From: UBA1413 sp964567485
GTDB taxonomy: Bacteria; Bacteroidota; Bacteroidia; Bacteroidales; Prolixibacteraceae
Direction: 5' to 3'
Assembly (NCBI GenBank): GCA_964567485.1
Contig: CAZMMX010000008.1
Location: 30,604 to 94,603 of the forward strand
Length of the DNA: 64,000 bases
In this document: piece after piece, positions 17,410-25,868 of the stretch
How the letters are laid out: every line of letters starts with the position of its first letter
Numbering within the stretch: the stretch's first letter is position 1
The notes under the pieces: generated by a model
Databases searched by the model: none
Seen by the model: the letters and a program-made list of their open reading frames with translations, nothing else
Told to the model about the DNA's origin: nothing
Translations under genes and position numbers: made by a program

Positions 17410-17532
17410 ATCGTCTGGTGTTTATTGTTGTTGTGAAACTTCTGCAATATATGAAATGTTCCTAAATCTCTGCCTGGAGAGATCATAATGGTTATAAAAA
17501 CTTCCTTCTTCTGACGATTTGTTAATCGATGG

Positions 17533-17916
17533 TTAATCGAAAAGGGTCTCGTCGCGGATCAGCAGGAGAATGGCGGAGTGGGGAAGGATGATATATTTCT
17601 CGTTATGAAATTCTATTTCGTAGCCGCTTTTGTTGAGGTAAACGGCCATGTCACCGACGCGGGCCTGCAGGGGGACATATTTTACCGATTCTCTTTTTTC
17701 CTTCCAGGGTTCATCTTCGTCGGTGAGTGCGGGGATGGGGTATCCCGGGCCTACTTTCACCACGTAACCGCTGAGTACTTTTTCATTTTCCTGAACGGTA
17801 GGAGGGAGGATCAGTCCGGAACTGGTCTTCTGGCTTGGATTCTTGGGTTTTACCAACACCCTGTCTCCCACCAGGATGAATTTTTCAAAGTCTTTTTCGT
17901 CGATGATCAGTGACAT
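17533..17916 (-). CDS. stand-alone GroES-like (Cpn10 fold) co-chaperone family protein
   Basis: 127 residues from MSLIIDEKDF, which a TATCTTTG box 17 bases upstream supports. Residues 13-58 (GDRVLVKPKNPSQKTSSGLILPP) match the beta barrel and mobile loop of GroES, and the end has the matching closing strands (KYIILPHSAILLLI). It is longer than true GroES (about 95 residues), has an insert rich in charged residues (DEDEPWKEKRES), and no groEL is next to it. It is a divergent relative seen in Bacteroidota; whether it binds GroEL is unknown. Confidence 0.78.
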   Translation of the reverse strand: MSLIIDEKDFEKFILVGDRVLVKPKNPSQKTSSGLILPPTVQENEKVLSGYVVKVGPGYPIPALTDEDEPWKEKRESVKYVPLQARVGDMAVYLNKSGYEIEFHNEKYIILPHSAILLLIRDETLFD

Positions 17917-17933
17917 AGCAAATGGTTGAAAGG

Positions 17934-17941
17934 CAAAGATA
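17934..17941 (-). promoter_or_regulatory. promoter box TATCTTTG of the GroES-like gene
   Basis: The minus strand reads TATCTTTGCC, a full consensus match, 17 bases before the ATG of the GroES-like gene. It decides between this start and a longer open frame that would begin upstream of the box. Confidence 0.65.
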
Positions 17942-18005
17942 GCAAATTTGGCGATGACCACTGCCGGGGCAAGGAGGACCAAAACAATTATTGGTGTGGT
18001 GGGGG

Positions 18006-18785
18006 TCAGGTGACCGGGTATTCGCCATGGCTGTCGGTAAGGACTTCATAGCCTGTGGGGGTAACCAGGATGGTATGTTCAAACTGGGCCGAGAGTTTAC
18101 GGTCGGAAGTCCGGGCGGTCCATCCGTCGTGGCGGTCGACGGTTGTCGAGGGTCTGCCCTGGTTGATCATGGGTTCTATGGTGAAGATCATGCCGGGTCT
18201 CATCAGGGGACCGCTGTTGCGGCGGGAGGTGTGGTCTACCTGGGGTTCCTCATGGAAATCGACCCCCACGCCATGGCCGCAATATTCATAGACGACGCTG
18301 AATCCCTGCGACCGGGCATAACGGCTGATAACATAGCCGATGTTGCCAAAAGGATTCCCGGGGTGCACCTGCTCGATGCCCAGGTTGAGGCAGTGAAGGG
18401 TGGCAGCCACCAGTTTTTCCGCCACCGGGGAGATCTGCCCGATGGTGTACATCCTGGAGGTGTCGCCATAATAGCCGTCCAGAATTGTGGTGACATCGAT
18501 GTTCAGGATATCCCCCTCTTTAAGGATGATTCCCGGGGAGGGGATGCCGTGGCATACTATTTCATTGGGGGAAATGCAGCACGACGCCGGAAATCCATTA
18601 TATCCCTTGGTCGCGGGAATAGCCCCGTGGTCCCTGATAAACTCCTCGATCTTGAGGTCGAGAAATTCGGTGGAAACCCCGGCCACCACCATGGGGGTGA
18701 TATAATCAAGGGTCTGCGCGGCCAACCTGCTGCTGCGGCGTATGCCTTCGATCTGTTCGGGAGTTTTAATGATGATATCGCCCAT
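18006..18785 (-). CDS. map: methionine aminopeptidase, type I
   Basis: 259 residues. It removes the initiator methionine from new proteins. The five metal ligands are in place: Asp97, Asp108, His171, Glu204 and Glu236, plus the catalytic His79 (VCHGIP). There is no N-terminal zinc-finger extension and no type II insert. It is transcribed towards the GroES-like gene and is divergent from the thioesterase gene. Usually map lies in the ribosomal protein cluster; here it stands alone. Confidence 0.96.
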   Translation of the reverse strand: MGDIIIKTPEQIEGIRRSSRLAAQTLDYITPMVVAGVSTEFLDLKIEEFIRDHGAIPATKGYNGFPASCCISPNEIVCHGIPSPGIILKEGDILNIDVTTILDGYYGDTSRMYTIGQISPVAEKLVAATLHCLNLGIEQVHPGNPFGNIGYVISRYARSQGFSVVYEYCGHGVGVDFHEEPQVDHTSRRNSGPLMRPGMIFTIEPMINQGRPSTTVDRHDGWTARTSDRKLSAQFEHTILVTPTGYEVLTDSHGEYPVT

Positions 18786-18841
18786 TTGGCTCTTTTTTTT
18801 GCAAATGTGGCGAAATGATCCTGTTTTTCAAAACCGAACTC

Positions 18842-18849
18842 TATTTTTG
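18842..18849 (+). promoter_or_regulatory. promoter box TATTTTTG of the thioesterase gene
   Basis: A full TAnnTTTG match 27 bases before the chosen ATG at 18877. Since transcription would begin about 10 bases after the box, it argues against the TTG at 18859 as the start. Confidence 0.55.
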
Positions 18850-18876
18850 TAATGAAGTTTGTTGTTACTACCCGTT

Positions 18877-19608
18877 ATGAAGTACCTACATCACCTGAAA
18901 GCCCAGTCTTTCCACATTAACCGTTTTGGCGAAGTGTCGACCCCCTTTCTTTTCTGGTATATGCAGGAGATCGCCTGGGAGCACGCCCGTGTGCTGGGCT
19001 TCGGATTTGAAGACCTCCGCGAGGACCAGCTTTTCTGGGTGCTCTCGAGGTTTTATGTGAATGTGGGGCGCCGTCCACGCTGGACCGAAGAGTTTACCCT
19101 GGAGACCTGGTCCCGGGGGACCGACGGGTTCTATGCCTACCGTGATTTCCGTTTCCTCGATTCCGCAGGAAAGGAGATCATCACCGCCACCAGCAGCTGG
19201 CTGGTGCTGAACCTTCACACCCACAGGATCCAGCGGCTCTCGGCTCTCACCGGCTTTCCCGAATATTCTGAAAGCCTTCTGGGTTTTAACCCCGGAAAAG
19301 TGGCCTCCCCCGTGACCGGTGATCCCCTGGAATTTTATCCGGTGCTCTTTAACGAAATCGATATCAACCAGCATTTCAATACGGGACGTTATCTGGAACG
19401 GCTTAATAACAGCTACTCCTTTGAGTTTCAGAAAACCCACACCCTGAAGGAGATGGAAGTCAACTTCCTCAAGGAGGGACTTCCCGATGACCGGCTGGCT
19501 GTCAGGCAACAAAGAATGAACCCCCTGGAACATCTCTGCAGCATCCAGCGTGAGAGTGACCTGGCCGAGCTGATCCGCGCCCGTCTTGTTTGGGAACCCA
19601 AAGGGTAA
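18877..19608 (+). CDS. acyl-[acyl-carrier-protein] thioesterase
   Basis: 243 residues from MKYLHHLKAQSF. It is a double hotdog protein of the plant FatA/FatB-like family (PF01643) that releases fatty acids from acyl carrier protein. The second hotdog holds IDINQHFNTGRY (161-172), matching the family motif with the conserved Asn and His. The first hotdog begins with the usual basic strand and WYMQEIAWEHA helix. It is a soluble, cytoplasmic enzyme. In bacteria such enzymes tune chain length of free fatty acids; the physiological use here is unknown. It converges on miaA with 19 bases between. Confidence 0.85.
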   Translation: MKYLHHLKAQSFHINRFGEVSTPFLFWYMQEIAWEHARVLGFGFEDLREDQLFWVLSRFYVNVGRRPRWTEEFTLETWSRGTDGFYAYRDFRFLDSAGKEIITATSSWLVLNLHTHRIQRLSALTGFPEYSESLLGFNPGKVASPVTGDPLEFYPVLFNEIDINQHFNTGRYLERLNNSYSFEFQKTHTLKEMEVNFLKEGLPDDRLAVRQQRMNPLEHLCSIQRESDLAELIRARLVWEPKG

Positions 19609-19627
19609 CCCTTCGGCTACCGGTTTA

Positions 19628-20761
19628 TCAATCTTCTAACATTCCTATCACTTTTTCGACTTTCTCGGCGAGGGGCAGGTTCCCGTCAATCCAATGAATG
19701 ACGGTCCCTTCCCGTTCCATTTTCCGGAACCAGGTCATCTGCCGTTTGGCGAATTGGTGGATGGCAATGTTAAGTTTTTCGGTCATCTCCTCAAGGGAGA
19801 GTGCCCCGGTCAGGTAGAGGGTGATGAATTTGTATTCCAGTCCGTAATAGATGAGGGCTTCCGGGGCGATGCCGGCGTGCAGCAATCCCTCCACCTCTTC
19901 GATCATGCCCTGGCTGAGCCGCTGGTGTAGTCTTTCGGTGATCCTGCGGCGGCGGGTCTCCACGTCGAAATGAATTCCCACGACCAGGGGACGGAAGTGA
20001 GGGAGTGTGTGACTGAGAGACGGAGAGACAGAGGGACTGAGAGCCTGAGAGACGGTTTGTGAGTGGGGATAGGTGACCGGCGATCGCATATCGGTTATCA
20101 GGGGTGGATGATCGGTTATTGATGATCGCTCATAGCTGTTTGGTGATGGGTAACCGATAATTGGTAATCGTTCATCGGTCATAAGTGATCGATCGGGTTC
20201 GCCGGGGGTGAGGGGATGATCCTGCAGGTGAAGATAGTACTCCTCGATCTCAATGGCCCTGATGGCCCGTTTTTCATTGACAATATCGGTGATGTTGTGC
20301 AATTCCGGTTTTAACTTCCGCAGGCGTAGGGTCAGCTCCTCCAGGCTCTTGCCGGCCAGCTCCCGCCGGAGTGGTTCGTTATGGGGAACCTGCACCAGCC
20401 GGTAATTGTTGAGAACTGCCTCCAGGTAAAGGCCGCTCCCTCCGCACAGAACCGGAAACCGACGCCTCTGGCGCATATCCTGTAAAACAGACAGAAAATC
20501 ACGCTGGTATTCAAAAAGATTGTACTGGCTGCCGGCTTCGGCGATGTCGGTAAGGTGCACGGGAATCCTGGTGCCGTGGACGAGGTAATCCCCCAGGTCT
20601 TTCCCCGTGCCGATATCCATGCCGCGGTACACCTGGCGCGAATCGGCAGAGATCACCTCTCCGCCGAGACATGCCGCCAGGTGTGCCGCCAGGGTGGTTT
20701 TTCCCGTAGCGGTTGGTCCCAGGATGACCAGCAGATTATATTCGGGAATGCCTTTTGCCAT
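19628..20761 (-). CDS. miaA: tRNA dimethylallyltransferase with a ~70-residue insertion
   Basis: 377 residues; the family usually has about 300-315. MiaA adds a dimethylallyl group to A37 of tRNAs that read codons starting with U. P-loop GPTATGKT (15-22), DSRQVYRGMDIGTGK (40-54) and CGGSGLYLEAVL (106-117) are intact, and FRPLVVGIHFD resumes the fold at 256. The extra length is residues about 186-255, Ser/Pro-rich and unlike MiaA, made by two repeat-like DNA segments. It lies in a surface loop between a helix and a strand, so activity may survive. HicA lies upstream, in the same direction. Confidence 0.93.
   Translation of the reverse strand: MAKGIPEYNLLVILGPTATGKTTLAAHLAACLGGEVISADSRQVYRGMDIGTGKDLGDYLVHGTRIPVHLTDIAEAGSQYNLFEYQRDFLSVLQDMRQRRRFPVLCGGSGLYLEAVLNNYRLVQVPHNEPLRRELAGKSLEELTLRLRKLKPELHNITDIVNEKRAIRAIEIEEYYLHLQDHPLTPGEPDRSLMTDERLPIIGYPSPNSYERSSITDHPPLITDMRSPVTYPHSQTVSQALSPSVSPSLSHTLPHFRPLVVGIHFDVETRRRRITERLHQRLSQGMIEEVEGLLHAGIAPEALIYYGLEYKFITLYLTGALSLEEMTEKLNIAIHQFAKRQMTWFRKMEREGTVIHWIDGNLPLAEKVEKVIGMLED
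19997..20206. repeat. repeat-like insertion inside miaA
   Basis: Encodes residues about 186-255 of MiaA. One part is GA-rich with repeated GACTGAGAGAC-like units (about 19998-20052). The other has repeated ATCGGTTAT/GATAATTGG-like units and GATCG palindromes (about 20080-20200). The two parts have different composition and neither resembles the flanking gene. The total length keeps the reading frame. Confidence 0.7.
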
Positions 20762-20798
20762 GTGAAGTACTAATTACCAATTAAACCTTTTTCAAAAT

Positions 20799-21038
20799 TC
20801 ATTTTGTTTTATGATACAAATCGATGAAATCTTCAAGGTTCAATTCAGCGTCTTCCCTTATAATTTTTCTGAGCAATCCTTTTGGAATGCATTCATTTCC
20901 ATGAACAGGAATTGTGGTTATTCTTCCATCGGGATGTTTTAAACGGAAATGACTACCTTTTATTCTGAGTATTCTAAAACCAAGAATCTGAAAGAATTTG
21001 ATCAGCTCCTGGCCAGTCACTGCCGGTAAATGGGGCAT
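20799..21038 (-). CDS. hicA: HicA family mRNA interferase toxin
   Basis: 79 residues of the HicA/YcfA family: a small dsRNA-binding-like fold that cuts mRNA. The catalytic histidine is His30 in GSHFRLKHPDGR; the strand pattern TTIPVHGNECIPKGLLRKIIRE follows. It lies 21 bases behind hicB in the same direction, the antitoxin-first order. The surrounding DNA is much richer in A and T than the neighbours, which suggests a separate origin. It is followed by miaA 37 bases later. Confidence 0.9.
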   Translation of the reverse strand: MPHLPAVTGQELIKFFQILGFRILRIKGSHFRLKHPDGRITTIPVHGNECIPKGLLRKIIREDAELNLEDFIDLYHKTK

Positions 21039-21059
21039 GTCGTAAACTTTTGAATTGAT

Positions 21060-21308
21060 TCAGTGGTTAGGGCATTTCGTCTCAATTAGTAATTCCCTGA
21101 ATCCGATAAATTTATTTTGAGTTCCATATTGCGCACCCTCCTCTTCCACACACATCTCAATTACTTCTTTCAGGTTTCCGAGGGCTTCTTCAATAGTTCT
21201 CCCATATGAATGACATCCTTTATAAACCGGACAACTGACGATATATACCTCGTCTTCATCCTGTTCAATGACTACCGGAAAGTGCAATATTTTGTTCTCT
21301 TTTGTCAT
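21060..21308 (-). CDS. hicB: HicB family antitoxin
   Basis: 82 residues from MTKENKILHFPVVIEQDEDE; the frame is open further upstream but that part is antisense to cutC and unlike the family. It has the partial RNase H fold of HicB: VVIEQDEDEVYIVSCPVYKGCHSYGRTIEEALGNLKEVIE, with the usual Glu/Asp-rich start. The C-terminal DNA-binding helix-turn-helix or RHH domain of longer HicB proteins is missing, so repression of its own promoter may be weak or indirect. An upstream sequence TATCTTTA (minus strand, 21354-21361) differs from the promoter consensus at one base. Confidence 0.85.
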   Translation of the reverse strand: MTKENKILHFPVVIEQDEDEVYIVSCPVYKGCHSYGRTIEEALGNLKEVIEMCVEEEGAQYGTQNKFIGFRELLIETKCPNH

Positions 21309-21450
21309 GGGCAAATTATAGAAATTCGATAGAGCTGTCATTTTTTTAAAGTTTAAAGATAGAGCATTGTGGTGAAAAAACAAAATTAGGGCATGTCGAA
21401 TGGTATGGATATGCTTTTTGAAAAATCGCATTACTTTTACTAAAAAAACC

Positions 21451-22077
21451 ATGATTCTTGAAGCCTGTGTAGAAACCCTGGAAGAGGCCCAGAAGGCCGA
21501 ACGGCAGGGGGCCCATCGCATTGAGCTCTGTTCCCGTCTCGATCTCGACGGACTCACTCCTCCGGAGGAGCTTACCCGGGAGGTTTGTGCAGCCCTGAAA
21601 ATTCCGGTGATGGTGATGATCAGGCCGCGGGAAGGGGATTTTGTCTATTCTGAAGCAGAGATTGCCGCAATGCTCGGGGAAATGGAAAGGGCCAAAGCCC
21701 TGGGAGCTGCCGGCATGGTCTTCGGGGTGCTGACCCCCGAGAAACAGATAGCCATGGATCACTGCAGACGTTTGGCCGAGAGGGCATGGCCGCTGCCGGT
21801 CACCTTCCACAAGGCGATCGACACCATGGAAGATCCGGTCGTGGGAGTCCGCCAACTCCTGGAGTGCGGAGGCATCACCCGGATCCTCACTTCCGGGGGC
21901 AAACCCACAGCCCACGATGGGGCGGCCACAATCAGAGAGATGATGGAGGCCGCTGCCGGCCAAATCATCATCCTGGTGGCCGGAAAAGTCACGGCCGACA
22001 ATGTGGAAGAAATCAGAAGTCTGACCAACGCCTCAGAATTCCACGGCCGCCGCATTGTCACCAAAATGCTGGAATGA
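21451..22077 (+). CDS. cutC: CutC family protein
   Basis: 208 residues from MILEACVETLEEA, the conserved N terminus of the CutC family; an upstream in-frame part is not like it. It is a TIM-barrel protein originally linked to copper tolerance; its true activity is unclear. RIELCSRLDLDGLTP, VMVMIRPREGDFVYS, FHKAIDTM and RILTSGG are the conserved barrel motifs. At 208 residues it is shorter than the usual 230-250: the last barrel strand FHGRRIVTKMLE comes soon before the stop, so the C-terminal tail may be lost. Confidence 0.85.
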   Translation: MILEACVETLEEAQKAERQGAHRIELCSRLDLDGLTPPEELTREVCAALKIPVMVMIRPREGDFVYSEAEIAAMLGEMERAKALGAAGMVFGVLTPEKQIAMDHCRRLAERAWPLPVTFHKAIDTMEDPVVGVRQLLECGGITRILTSGGKPTAHDGAATIREMMEAAAGQIIILVAGKVTADNVEEIRSLTNASEFHGRRIVTKMLE

Positions 22078-22187
22078 TTACTTTTGATAGTTTTGGTGTT
22101 CCGGCCATTCAGCGTGACTTTCCTGCCCTTATGAAATAATTTGACGCAAGTGTCCAGTAAAAAATAGATCATCCAACTCCTACTTCC

Positions 22188-23633
22188 ATGAAACTGTTTA
22201 ACCGGTATGTTTTTTTTCTCATTATTGGAATCATCTTCATCCTGATTTTATACAAAGCTGTACATATCCCCATTCTGAAAGATGAATGGGAGACTCCTGT
22301 GAAGTATATTGACAACAGCGTATGGAGAATTATGATGTATACCTCAAATTCTCCCAATAATCACATATTGAATACACTACTGGTTAAGTTGTTTGTTTTT
22401 GTGTTTGGATCAAAAGACCAGCTCATCCTGCGGTTGCCCAATGTTTTATCATTTCTTGTCTATGGATGGGCCGTTTACCGCATCAATAAATTAGTGCTGC
22501 GAGAAAATTCATTTCTGTTTATTCCTGCCACACTTTTTTTTGTTGTCAATCCGTATCTCCTCGATTTCTTCGGCTTATGCAGGGGATATGGCATCTCGTG
22601 TTCCCTGGCCCTCTTATCTGTAAGCTATCTGATTTCAGGCTATTATCACCAGAAAGAGCGTTTCATATGGATAGCTCTGGGAATCGCTATTCTGGCTTCT
22701 TATGCCAATTTCACTTTAATGGTGTTTTTGGGGGGGATGACACTCATGGTATGGTTCTATTTCATAGTTCAGTCAGGAGGCAAATTCGGAAAAATCCTTC
22801 GTCCCTCTCTTGTCATGGGTACAGTAATGTTGTCCTACTTAGCTCTTATTGCCACTCCTGTCCTGAAAATGCTAAGTACCGATGAATTCAGATTCTGGAC
22901 ATCAAAAGGTTTTTACGCCGATACCCTGTACCCGCTCATCGAATACTCAAGAAGTGGCAAACATATGTTTTTTGAGAAATCCCATATCTACGCGGTTTTG
23001 ATTTTCGCCGTTATCATCGCCAATATGATATTTGTAATGATCAGGCTAAAAAAATCAGGATGGAACCCTAAATGCTTCTACCACCCTGCTTTTGTTTCTA
23101 CTGCGGTATTGCTTTTAACGGTTGCTGTAAATATTGCTCAGTGTACCCTGTTTAATACCCCCAACCTGCATGGCAGAACAGCCCTGTTTTTTTATCCATT
23201 ATTCATAGCGGTCTTTGTCACATCTCTTGGAGTGATGGAATCCTTCAACCGAAGCGTGGTTAAGTATTCCCTGGCCCCGGTGCTCACTGTGGTGGCTCTT
23301 TTCCATTTGGCCGACAGTTTCAGAATGGATTGGGTCAGAGATAACTATTTTGATGTCAATACCTTTGATGTGATTAACTATATCAGTGATCAGAATGACC
23401 ATAAGCCGGTTTCCGTTAAAACGAGTTGGTTGTTTTATCATTCCTTTGATTACTACCGGGTTACCAACAAATACCCCTGGCTGGATCTAAAGGATTATGA
23501 TGAATCTGTTCATCCCAATACAGATGCGACATATTATTATGTTCTGGCTGAAGATTATGAAAAATTGAAGTCAGCGTATGAAGTGGTTTATAAACCCGAT
23601 CCTGACCGGTGGCTATTGATGCGTAAAGAGTAA
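22188..23633 (+). CDS. multi-pass membrane protein, GT-C glycosyltransferase-like
   Basis: 481 residues with about 11 hydrophobic segments, an N-terminal one at 8-27, an acidic Asp32-Glu33 in the first outer loop and a soluble C-terminal part of about 100 residues. This is the layout of GT-C enzymes, which move sugars from polyprenyl-phosphate donors on the outer side of the inner membrane. It is a clear paralogue of the gene at 32078: both share PNNHILNTLL, NPYLLDFFGLCRGYGIS, ASYANFT and the C-terminal KTSWxFxxSF. The DNA here is visibly richer in A and T than its paralogue and its neighbours. The acceptor and sugar are unknown. It stands alone, converging on the next gene. Confidence 0.7.
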   Translation: MKLFNRYVFFLIIGIIFILILYKAVHIPILKDEWETPVKYIDNSVWRIMMYTSNSPNNHILNTLLVKLFVFVFGSKDQLILRLPNVLSFLVYGWAVYRINKLVLRENSFLFIPATLFFVVNPYLLDFFGLCRGYGISCSLALLSVSYLISGYYHQKERFIWIALGIAILASYANFTLMVFLGGMTLMVWFYFIVQSGGKFGKILRPSLVMGTVMLSYLALIATPVLKMLSTDEFRFWTSKGFYADTLYPLIEYSRSGKHMFFEKSHIYAVLIFAVIIANMIFVMIRLKKSGWNPKCFYHPAFVSTAVLLLTVAVNIAQCTLFNTPNLHGRTALFFYPLFIAVFVTSLGVMESFNRSVVKYSLAPVLTVVALFHLADSFRMDWVRDNYFDVNTFDVINYISDQNDHKPVSVKTSWLFYHSFDYYRVTNKYPWLDLKDYDESVHPNTDATYYYVLAEDYEKLKSAYEVVYKPDPDRWLLMRKE

Positions 23634-23651
23634 TTCAGATTTTGCCGGTCA

Positions 23652-25198
23652 TCACTTTTTCATATCCTCGAACTGGAATTCGAATCCGTCGAGGGGGGTG
23701 CGTGCAGGGGCCAAAATGACCCTGTGCTGGTGGTCGAGGAGGAAAGCCGAAGGGTAGGAGCGTACCTTGTATTCCCGGCCACTCTTCCGGTGGGGAGTGT
23801 CGGTGACCATAATGCCAGGAATCTGATGCCGGCTCATGAACTCTTCATTACTGATCTTTTCCGAGGGGGAAAGAACTGTGAGGAACTGTACTCTTCCGCC
23901 TGTTTTTTGTGCTACTGTTTTGAGGTATTTCACCTGTTCCTGGCAAATGGGGATTTCCAGGTCGGCAAAGAGGATATAGAGGAAAGGCTGTGAGGAGGAG
24001 GAGGAGCACCATGGTGTTCCCGCAGCCGAGGGGAGACAGATTTCAGGGGCGGCAGTTCCAGGNNNNNNNNNNNNNNNNNNNNNNNNNNNNNNNNNNNNNN
24101 NNNNNNNNNNNNNNNNNNNNNNNNNNNNNNNNNNNNNNNNNNNNNNNNNNNNNNNNNNNNNNACCATGGTGTTCCCGCAGCCGAGGGGAGACAGATTTCA
24201 GGGGCGGCAGTTCCAGGAAGCAAAAAGGCAATTTTTTCCGTTACTCTGGTGGCCATGTCACGGATGGCTGGGGTGTTGTGTGCCGTAAAATAGGGGGAAG
24301 CCACCATTTTGGGGATGGCGGTTTTTGAGAACTCTCCGGAATACCAGGCATCGTGAAGCATCTTCAGCAATATCAGGTCGGCCAGGGGAGAGACTGAGGC
24401 TGTGAACTCCCCGGTCCACTTACGCAAGGCATTCATATCACCCCGGGCTACCCACAATCGGAGGCGGGAACCTGCCGGGGATTTGCTCTCTGTACTCAGG
24501 GAGTTGTTGAACACCCGGTTCAGGAAATCGGCAAAGGCAGGCATCTGCCAGGCTTCCTGAGAGAGGCCCTTCAGGGATCCCGCCAATTTTTCCCTTCCAG
24601 CACGCATCACATCGGCTTCCAGACCACTCATACGTAGCCTGGCATGCTCCCGGAAAAGGGCATTGTCGTTTTTCCCGAATTCCCTGTCCAGACGGTGGCG
24701 GATCGTATCCACGTATCTCTTCATCTGACGGTGGTAAATCTGGGTAAAATAGGTGTCGGTCAGCTGAAAGAACCGCGCATCATAGCGCGATACCAGTCCG
24801 GAAAGCTCCCTGCCACTGCCGGCATCGCTCTTCAGCCAGATCTCCACAGGCTCGAAATAGGGGTTTTTACTCTCCTCGAAGCTCTTTTCACGCCGTGGAG
24901 GGAGTTGGAGAGTGACCTCATTCCCGGGTTCCAGAACCAACCTTCCCCTGAAAATGCCAAAGTCGGCATAGCACCAGCAGGTCGATTTTACCGGCACTTC
25001 CGCGGAAAAATTTCCCGAAGCGTCGATGGTGAGGCTGAAAAAGGGACAGGGAGTAGAGGTCACCGGATCGGAAAGGGTGAAGAATTCCAGCGTCTCTCCG
25101 GCATAACCGGCAGCCGACCCTTTCACCCTGATCGCCAGGGCCTGAAAAAGCGACAGAGTCAACGCCAACAACAGTATAATTTTGCGCATCCTTATCAA
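23652..25198 (-). CDS. exported thioredoxin-fold (TlpA-like) protein, split by an assembly gap
   Basis: Removing the 100 N and one 55-bp duplicate joins two frames into one protein of about 463 residues. Signal peptide (IILLLALTLSLFQALA), an N-terminal beta-rich domain as in many Bacteroidota redoxins (DUF4369-like), a long helical middle, then a C-terminal thioredoxin-like fold beginning PGTAAPEICLPSAAGTPW. The usual CxxC is absent: the matching site reads FADLEIPICQEQV with a single Cys, so normal thiol-disulfide exchange is doubtful. YPSAFLLD carries the cis-Pro. It probably acts in the periplasm or outer membrane. It lies 77 bases behind coaD in the same direction. Confidence 0.75.
24008..24217. 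other. assembly gap (100 N, 24063-24162) with duplicated 55-bp flanks
   Basis: Bases 24008-24062 and 24163-24217 are identical. The artefact falls inside the thioredoxin-fold gene; collapsing 155 bases restores its frame. Confidence 0.9.
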
Positions 25199-25275
25199 AA
25201 ACTTCGACTCATTATTAACTCTGAAGAAACCGTTTTATTGTTCCTAAGAGCGCTAACCCTGTTGTCATCCTGATC

Positions 25276-25764
25276 TCATTTATCATATCCGCCGTTGCGG
25301 AATTCATCCATGTTCAGGACACGGGGGAGGAACCGGCTGGCGTCGCCGCCATGCATGATGATATCCCGCACAATGGTGGAGTTCACGGGGGTGTGCTCCG
25401 GAATGGTCAGCAGAAACACGGTCTCGATTTCGGGGTACATCTGCTTGTTGACCTGGGCGATGGCCCGCTCAAATTCAAAGTCGGCCGAAGTGCGCAAACC
25501 CCGCAGGATATAGCCAGCTCCCACCTTCTTGCAGAAATCGATGGTGAGTCCTTCGTGGACTTCCACCGATATGTTGTTGTCAAATTCGAAGACCTCACTG
25601 ATCCATTTCAGCCTCTTATCAAGCGGGAAAAACGACTTTTTGTTGGAGTTGTACCCCACCATGATGATGATGCGGTCGAAGATAGTGGTAGCCCTTCTCA
25701 CGATAGACTCGTGTCCGATGGTGAAAGGATCAAAGGATCCCGGGAAAATGGCAATCTTTTCCAT
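25276..25764 (-). CDS. coaD: phosphopantetheine adenylyltransferase
   Basis: 162 residues, normal length. The enzyme adds AMP to 4'-phosphopantetheine, the second last step of coenzyme A synthesis. The nucleotidyltransferase motif T15-x-G-H18 and the C-terminal NSTIVRD (128-134, the ISSxxVR-like motif) are present, as is YILRGLR (85-91). It is divergent from a GT-C gene. The start fits a TACCTTTG promoter 23 bases upstream, and the TlpA-like gene may be on the same mRNA. Confidence 0.96.
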   Translation of the reverse strand: MEKIAIFPGSFDPFTIGHESIVRRATTIFDRIIIMVGYNSNKKSFFPLDKRLKWISEVFEFDNNISVEVHEGLTIDFCKKVGAGYILRGLRTSADFEFERAIAQVNKQMYPEIETVFLLTIPEHTPVNSTIVRDIIMHGGDASRFLPRVLNMDEFRNGGYDK

Positions 25765-25787
25765 GTGTACGTTATGTTGTGACGTTC

Positions 25788-25795
25788 CAAAGGTA
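25788..25795 (-). promoter_or_regulatory. coaD promoter box TACCTTTG
   Basis: Minus strand TACCTTTGG, full consensus, 23 bases before the coaD ATG. It faces away from the box of the divergent GT-C gene 50 bases to the right. Confidence 0.55.
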
Positions 25796-25844
25796 ATATC
25801 TTATTGATAAGGGTGAAAATGAAATCCATATTTCCGAATTTCCC

Positions 25845-25852
25845 TACATTTG
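25845..25852 (+). promoter_or_regulatory. promoter box TACATTTG of the GT-C gene
   Basis: Full TAnnTTTG match, 16 bases before the ATG at 25869, in an AT-rich leader shared with divergent coaD. Confidence 0.55.
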
Positions 25853-25868
25853 AAAAAAAATACTTCAC

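Noticed and set aside
21309..21557. Longer N terminus for HicB
   Set aside because: That part overlaps cutC on the other strand and has no resemblance to HicB; the ATG at 21308 fits the family.
23930..24328. Frameshifts or pseudogene in the redoxin gene
   Set aside because: Explained by the 100-N gap and the 55-base duplication; the frame is restored when they are removed.
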